A stretch of DNA of 64,000 nucleotides from Haematobia irritans (Eukaryota; Arthropoda; Insecta; Diptera; Muscidae). Shown here piece after piece: positions 56,711-64,000 of the stretch (position 1 is the first letter of the stretch; each line of letters begins with the position of its first letter). Where the stretch lies: contig NC_134399.1 in NCBI RefSeq assembly GCF_050003625.1, positions 146,624,473 through 146,688,472 of the forward strand, given 5' to 3'. Position numbers and translations under genes: made by a program. Below the pieces are notes generated by a model, which worked only from the letters and a program-made list of their open reading frames with translations, made no database searches and was not told the origin of the DNA.

Positions 56711-56816
56711 TTTTGCTCTTTGTAAAATCTACCAAAACATAAGGAATACTACCAATCTACCAAACAGTAAAAATTCTACCATTTTTGCTAGAATTCTACC
56801 AACTGTGGCAACCGTG

Positions 56817-58067
56817 AAAGGAAGGCATGGTAATTGTTTTCTTACTCACTGCCACCGATATTTCTGCGTAACACTGTAAAACGAAAAAAGTCACCGCTAA
56901 GTCTGGTATGAACGTTTTGGGTATTTTGGAATTTCATTAGTTTTTTTGGAAATTAAAATAATTTTCGATTAACTTAAAGATAGTATCGATATTGATTGTA
57001 CTATTCTCCTTTTTCCTGAAGGTTTTAAATACGATTATATTAGCATGTCTTCTTTATCGGATTCCCCATTCCGCTTAGGAATTATGCTACTGTCGACAAC
57101 TGAATGTCTGCGTAAAACTTTGTAGACGAAGTTCATCACTACTGAATCCTCTTAGTTGACACTCGAAATAAAGAAGAATACAATGCAGCTTCATGAAACA
57201 TGCCACAAATGTGGATGTCGTCCCATATGAAAAAGATAAAAAAAGAGTTTTCAAAGAAGAGAAAATAAAAACTACGCATATTCTTCGAGATTTCAAAGCA
57301 AAACGCAATTGGCATGTACGAAGGATACGTTTTGTCCCCCTTCAATTTTACTTCTAGCTAAAACATTTCACTCTTCACCAGTTGGGTATTAGTTTCTTCA
57401 TCATCGTTGTTCATGATTCAAAATCCATTGTTGTTGAGTAGTTAGTGTACCATAAGATCGTGGCATTGTAAAAAATCGTGAAAAACAACAACCAGACATA
57501 ATAATACAAACGAAAAAGTGTTAGGAAAATAAGACAAAAAGTGGAGAAATCACGAAAGCTGTAGAGAACCAAAACAAAAAAAAAAGAATTTCTTATCGAA
57601 CGTGCAACATTGAACGTCAAGTATTATAGTGTGAAGAATAAACACATGGTGTGCCAGGATAAGCGACGAATTCACTGGAATACTGCACACGTTGCAACAT
57701 TAGTACTTAGTGTTAGAAATTAGCAAAAAATAACACAATGTGCATGTAACTTAAAATCTCTAGAATAATGGTGCAAGTGTTCCTTCCACCGGAACGAGTA
57801 ACTTTTTTCTCTTTAGTCTTCGTAACAAAACCAAAATCATTGAACACTAGACATCAAGGAAATGATTTAAAGGGATACAAAACTCATAAGGTACATCGAT
57901 TTTCTTTAACCGAAACTGATGGATGTATTATTTTTTTTTTATTTGCAAGGGGTGGTAATAGCAGAATAAAAATTCGGAAAAGCAGTTTTTGATATTTTTA
58001 CCCTCTTGATCGGCTGTCTTTAGGGGAATCTTTCAAAACCTAAGTTCTCTGATTTGCTTAACATTTG
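56817..58067. other. Single-copy-like DNA, possible upstream region of an unseen gene
   Basis: Not repetitive. 57460-57770 is purine-rich and looks like a fly 5' untranslated region (AAAATCGTGAAAAACAACAACC, split; AAAAGTGTTAGG), but the ATG at 57768 opens only a 74-codon frame without recognisable features. Function not assigned. Confidence 0.25.
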
Positions 58068-58265
58068 CTCATACCCACGACCATATGATGATGATGATAG
58101 GGGTATAGTAAGTTCGCCATTTCGTTTGCAGCACATAGAATTCCAGATTTCTGACTATATAGAGTATATATATATTCTTGATCAAGAAGGAGTTCTAAGA
58201 CGCTTTAATCATGTCAGTCTGTTTGTCTCTTGTAATCCCTCTCAGACTAGACGCAAAGAAAGTTA
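58068..58265 (+). mobile_element. Family C 5' fragment
   Basis: CATACCCACGACCATATGATG, then ACTATATAGAGTATATATA and TTCTTGATCAAGAAGG, the same module as at 61066-61240. Confidence 0.7.
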
Positions 58266-58351
58266 ACCATCCAGAGCACAAAAGTCAATTTAACTCTATT
58301 TTAGTTCATGGACTAGTTATATTTTGAAGAAGGTTCCTTGTCTTTAATAAT
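58266..58351. other. Short spacer
   Basis: Nothing seen. Confidence 0.3.
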
Positions 58352-59085
58352 TATACCCTACGATACACTGTGAAACAGTGCATATGTTTGCAACATCCAG
58401 AAGGAGACGAGATATACAGGGTCGCCCCTGCGTCAACCTAGCCATGTCCGTTGTCTGAGGACACATATTTGTGATCAAAGTCTAAGTTTTGCGTCAGAAT
58501 ACAACCTTATTGCTTTTCAAACAAATCGATTCAGAATTCAGAATATATATCAATGGCCGATATGAACTTATTTGGATCCACGAATCATAGTTTTATCTTG
58601 ATTTACTTTAAATTTTGCATAAGGAATACAATTTATAGTGTGCTAGGTTAGTTTAGGTTAGGTGGCAGCCCGATGTATCAGGCTCACTTAGACTATTCAG
58701 TCCATTGTGATACCACATTGGTGAACTTCTCTCTTATCACTGAGTGCTGCCCGATTCCATGTTAAGCTCGATTTCAGGGGACCTCCTTTTTATAGCCGAG
58801 TCCGAACGGCGTTCCACATTGCAGTGAAACCACTTAGAGAAGCTTTGAAGCCCTCAGAAATGTCACCAGCATTACTGAGGTGGGATAATCCACCGCTGAA
58901 AAACTTTTTGGTGTTCGGTCGAAGCAGGAATCGAACCCACGACCTTGTGTATGCAAGGCGGGCATGCTAACCATTGACCACGGTGGCTCCCTATAGTGTG
59001 CAAATGTGCCTAGTTTGGTTGAAATTGGCTCAGATTTATATATAGCTCCCATATATATCTTTCGCCCGATTTAGACTCATATGAC
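58352..59085 (+). mobile_element. Family B fragment, holding a SINE
   Basis: ATACCCTACGATACACTGTG, GTTTGCAACATCCAGAAGG and, after the SINE, TATATATAGCTCCCATATATA with TTTCGCCCGATTTAG. The 3' hairpin is missing. Confidence 0.75.
58644..58991 (-). mobile_element. tRNA-derived SINE with 10-bp target duplication
   Basis: Inserted in family B; TATAGTGTGC occurs at 58634-58643 and 58992-59001. Head at the right (CCACGGTGG in plus orientation), CTAACC tail at the left. One base is missing in the A-box region (CATTGACCACGG). Confidence 0.93.
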
Positions 59086-59338
59086 CACCGTATAGTCAAT
59101 AAAGAAATGTCAATTTCCTAATTATTCTATTTTTACAAGTTTATTAGTTCAGTATGTAAAGAAGAAGTTATTTCTATTAATTTTGAGGCATTCGAACGGT
59201 ATGTTACCTACAGTCTATACTATGATACAGAGGGTTAAGAAAACACATTTTGAAGTTGAATAGTAAAAATTTAATATAGTAGTATATAATGTCGAATATC
59301 TTTCCGGAATCTTCTGAATATATTTAGAATACGTGTAA
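59086..59338. other. No feature seen
   Basis: AT-rich spacer. Confidence 0.35.
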
Positions 59339-59431
59339 AAAAACTTTTTGGTGTCCGGTCGAAGCAAGGATTGAACCCACGACCCTTGGTATGCAAGGCC
59401 GGGAGGTTAACCATGGCTCCACGGTGACTAA
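59339..59431 (-). mobile_element. SINE head fragment
   Basis: Minus strand TCACCGTGGAGCCATGGTTA and GTGGGTTCAATCCTTGC, with the first body words CACCAAAAAG; the rest is missing. Confidence 0.75.
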
Positions 59432-59562
59432 CTAAATGTACATTTATGTTTCCTTAATCGGCTCGTGGGCGCCGAAAACTATGCTATATAAGTATAACTA
59501 TTTTACGGTATGCGTTGCTTGTGCGTTGATAGCGATAGTTGTCTGTTAATTACAATAACAGC

Positions 59563-59640
59563 TACGTAGACCAGTGGATATTGTGGTTGTTTACAAACTC
59601 TTTGGTCCGCTGTTCGATTTTCCGTCCAGGCGAAAGGTAA
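59563..59640 (+). ncRNA. tRNA-like segment
   Basis: GACCAGTGGATATTGTGG and GCTGTTCGATTTTCCGTCCAGG followed by GCGAAAGGTAAAATT (pieces listed separately), the same head as 6376-6440 and directly before a family A element. Confidence 0.4.
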
Positions 59641-59650
59641 AATTAAACAC

Positions 59651-60941
<1,291 letters not shown>

Positions 60942-61041
60942 NNNNNNNNNNNNNNNNNNNNNNNNNNNNNNNNNNNNNNNNNNNNNNNNNNNNNNNNNNN
61001 NNNNNNNNNNNNNNNNNNNNNNNNNNNNNNNNNNNNNNNNN
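60942..61041. other. Assembly gap of 100 N
   Basis: Exactly 100 undetermined bases, most likely a placeholder of unknown real size. Confidence 0.99.
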
Positions 61042-61065
61042 GGTACATTCGAAGCTGATGCATGC

Positions 61066-63135
61066 ATTATTATACCCACCACCATAGAATGGTGACGGGG
61101 GTATAATAAGTTTGTCATTCCGCTTGGAACACATCGAAATATCGATTTCCGACTATATAAAGTATATATATTCTTGATCAGGGAGAAATTCTAAGACGAT
61201 ATAACAATGTCCGTCTGTCCGTCTGTCTGTCTGTCTGTTGTAATCACGCTACAGTCTACAATAATGAAGCAATCCTTCTGAAATTTTGCACAAACTCGTC
61301 TTTTGTCTGCAGACAGGTCAAGTTCGAAGATGGGCTATATGGGTCCAGGTTTTGATATAGTCCCCATATAAACCAACCTCCCGATTTGGGGTCTTGGCTT
61401 ATAGAAATCGAAGTTTTTATCCAATTTGCCTGAAATTTGAAATCTAGAGGTATTTTATGACCATAAAGAGGTGTGCCAAAAATGTTGAGGTATTTTATGA
61501 CTATAAAGAGGTGTGCCAAAAATGGTGAGTATCGGTCCATGTTTTGGTATAGCCCCCATATAGACCGATCTCCCGATTTTACTTCTTGGCCTTATAGAAA
61601 CCGCAGTTTTTATTCAATTTAACTGAAATTGGAAATCTGGAGGTATTGTAGGACCACAAATACGTGTGCCAAAAATTGTGAGTATCGGTCGATACTTTGG
61701 TATAGCCCCCATATAAACCGACCTCCCGATTTGGGGTCTTGGGCTTATAGAAATCGAAGTTTTTATCCAATTTGCCTGAAATTTGAAATCTAGAGGTATT
61801 TTATGACCATAAAGAGGTGTGCCAAAAATGTTGATTATCGGTCCATGTTTTGGTATAGCCCCCATAAGACCGATCTCCCGATTTTACTTCTTGGGCTTAT
61901 AGAAACCGCAGTTTTTATTCAATTTACCTGAAATTGGAAATCTGGAGGTATTGTAGGACCACAAATACGTGTGCCAAAAACTGTGAGTATCGGTCCATGT
62001 TTTGGTATGGTCCCCATATAAACCGACCTCCCGATTTTGGGTCTTGGGCTTATAGAAATCGAAGTTTTTATCCAATTTGCCTGAAATTTGAAATCTAGAG
62101 GAATTATATGACCATAAATAGGTGTGCCAAAAATGTTGATTATCGGTCCATGTTTTGGTATAGCCCCCATATAGTCCGATCTCCCGATTTTACTTCTTGG
62201 GCTTATAGAAACCGCAGTTTTTATTCAATTTAACTAAAATTGGAAATCTAGAGGTATTGTAGGACCACAAATACGTGTGCCAAAAATTGTGAGTATCGGT
62301 CCATATTTTGGTATAGCCCCCATATAGACCGATCTCCCGATTTTACTTCTTGGGCTTAAAGAAACCGCAGTTTTTATTCAATTTACCTGAAATTGGAAAT
62401 CTAGAGGTATTGTAGGACCACAAATACGTGTGCCAAAAATTGTGAGTATCGGTCCATGTTTTGATATAGTCCCCATATAAACCAACCTCCCGATTTGGGG
62501 TCTTGGGCTTATAGAAATGGAAGTTTTTATCCAATTTGCCTGAAATTTGAAATCTAGAGGTATTTTATGACTATAAAGAGGTGTGCCGAAAATGGTGAGT
62601 ATCGGTCCATATGTTAGTATAGCCTCCTTAAGAACGATCTCCCGATTTAACTTCTTCGGTTTCTAGAAACCGTAGTTTTTATCTGATTTGCCTGAAATTG
62701 TAAATATTCTGGTATTTTAGGCTCACAAAAACGTGTATCGGATTAAGTTTTTATCGGTCCATTTGGTAATGCCTCCATATAGACTGACTTCATTTCTTGA
62801 GGGTGTAGAAGGCGCACTGATCATGAAAATTGCTTGAAACTCAATGTAAAATTTCCAGATTTTACTTCTACAGACTTAAGATTTCAAATCAAGACGTTAT
62901 TTTATAATTTCTTGCACACTTACAAGAGATGTTAATGATTCCTCTAAAACTCAAACAAAAATGGTTCTTATAAATCCAGAATCTGAGATAGTCCTCATAC
63001 GTGAAATCTTTAAATTTATCTTCGGGAAGTGTCCTCAAGCCCTCCTGAAATTTCAAAGGAAACCCTAATATTTGGTTCATGGTGGTGGGTATTTAAGATT
63101 CGGCCCGGCCGAACTTAGTGCTGTATATACTTGTT
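61066..63135 (+). mobile_element. Family C Helentron-like element, full length
   Basis: Starts ATACCCACCACCATAGAATGG and ends CATGGTGGTGGGTATTTAAG, TTCGGCCCGGCCGAA, AGTGCTGTATATACTTG. CTCCCGAT recurs at 61570, 61723, 61875, 62028, 62181, 62334, 62487 and 62639: spacing 153, with two cases of 152. Monomers alternate between two types (TTTACTTCTTGG and TTGGGGTCTTGG), giving a 306-bp dimer period over part of the array. Confidence 0.88.
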
Positions 63136-63138
63136 TTT

Positions 63139-63965
63139 TTATACCCTTCACCACTACTGTGGTACAGGGTCCTGTTTCGGCTCAAAGACGATCCCTATTG
63201 ATTTTCAGATTTAGATATAGTTGGCATATATATTTTTCACCGATCTGGTCATAATTGGCGTGTATATCAACCGATCTTGCTCAAATTCCGTACATCCCAA
63301 TATTTTATGAGTCTCGAAAAACTTGCAAACTATCAGCCAAATCGGTTCAGATTTAGATGTAGCTCCCATATATAGCTTTCGCCCGATATTCACTCATTTT
63401 CCCACGGAGGCCAATTTTTAACTCCGATTTAGTTGAAATTTTGCACAGGGAGTAGAATTACCATTGTGGCTATGCGTGCCAAATTTGGTTGACATTCGTT
63501 CAGATTTAGATATAGCTCCCATATATATGTTTTTCTGATTTCGACAAAAATGATCAAAAGTCCAACATTTTCCTTGTTAAATCGCCACTGCTTAGTCGAA
63601 AAGTTGTAAAAATGACTCTAATTTTCCTAAACTTCTAATACATATATATCGAGCGATAAATCATAAATAAACTTTTGCGAAGTTTCCTTAAAATTGCTTC
63701 AGATTTAAATGTTTCCCATATTTTTTTACTAAAATTGTGTTCCACCCTAGTGCATTAGCCAACTTTAATTTTAAGTCTATAGATTTTGTAAAAGTCTATC
63801 AAATTCTGTCCAAATCGAGTGATATTTAAATGTATGTATTTGGGACAAACCTTTATATATAGCCCCCAACACGGATGTGATATGGTATCGAAAATTTAGA
63901 TCTACAAAGTGGTGTAGGGTATAATATAGTCGGCCCCGCCCGACTTTAGACTTTCCTTACTTGTT
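63139..63965 (+). mobile_element. Family B Helentron-like element, short but with both ends
   Basis: Starts ATACCCTTCACCACTACTG right after the T tract that ends family C, and ends AGTCGGCCCCGCCCGACT, TTTAGACTTTCCTTACTTG. Its inner part is the reverse of 30053-30900. Confidence 0.85.
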
Positions 63966-64000
63966 ATACCCTCCACCATAGGATGGGGGTATATTAACTT
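63966..64000 (+). mobile_element. Family A 5' end (cut by window edge)
   Basis: TTATACCCTCCACCATAGG begins within two bases of the family B end, making three elements joined head to tail. Confidence 0.85.

Larger units (their letters stand above)
52616..56816. mobile_element. TIR element expanded by a 29-bp minisatellite
   Basis: The ends CACGGTTGCCAC (52616-52627) and GTGGCAACCGTG (56805-56816) are perfect 12-bp inverted repeats, both followed inwards by CTACCAAA-type words. The same outer words border minisatellite runs at 10340, 21520, 16565 and 35219, so a small element bearing a few monomers is the basic form. No target duplication is evident, and no protein. Confidence 0.7.

Overview
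The window looks like repeat-dense, non-coding DNA of a higher fly. Evidence: very AT-rich sequence, tRNA-derived SINEs with CTAACC tails, several DNA-transposon families, an irritans-type mariner very close to Himar1 of the horn fly, and Inr/DPE-type promoter motifs. A muscid of the Stomoxys/Haematobia/Musca group is the best guess from the repeat families; this is inference. I found no intact host protein gene. The only convincing coding stretches belong to mobile elements: two internally deleted DD41D transposases, a broken mariner transposase, and the RNase H end of a LINE.

Layout. 0.5-24.2 kb: an array of diverged repeats whose 'T units' (about 400-700 bp) each look like a TATA-less promoter plus a first exon. 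Nine units keep TTAGTT followed by GGYT(T/G/A) at exactly +28, the Inr-DPE geometry. Part of the array was duplicated in tandem (1299-7693 and 7694-13772, about 4.1 kb each without later insertions). Each copy shows the empty site for elements in the other: two DD41D elements and a TTA-flanked MITE entered copy 1, and a 2-kb Helentron-like element entered copy 2. Unit 7 was split by a hAT element (14748-17321), itself hit by other elements. Unit 10 was hit by a MITE with a perfect 8-bp target duplication.

25.7-36.7, 42.4-52.4 and 58.0-64.0 kb: mosaics of four families (called A-D here) that start ATACCC and end in a GC hairpin followed by ACTTG. Their bodies are tandem monomers of 153 bp. SINEs, a LINE and TA-flanked MITEs sit inside them. 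37.4-41.6 kb: a second small tandem duplication, one copy holding the mariner, the other a 2-kb element, again with reciprocal empty sites. 52.6-56.8 kb: a TIR element swollen by about a hundred copies of a 29-bp palindromic minisatellite with a 1.1-kb higher-order repeat. A (TA)n run ends in a 100-N assembly gap at 60942-61041.

How parts relate: the LINE at 42656-43731 has the same 3' tail as the SINEs, so it is a plausible source of the SINE mobilisation machinery. The DD41D copies share one deletion, so they probably moved using a transposase from elsewhere. Little of the rest is single-copy: 27.6-30.0, 36.7-37.4, 41.6-42.4, 46.9-48.0 and 56.8-58.0 kb show no repeat or gene I can name.
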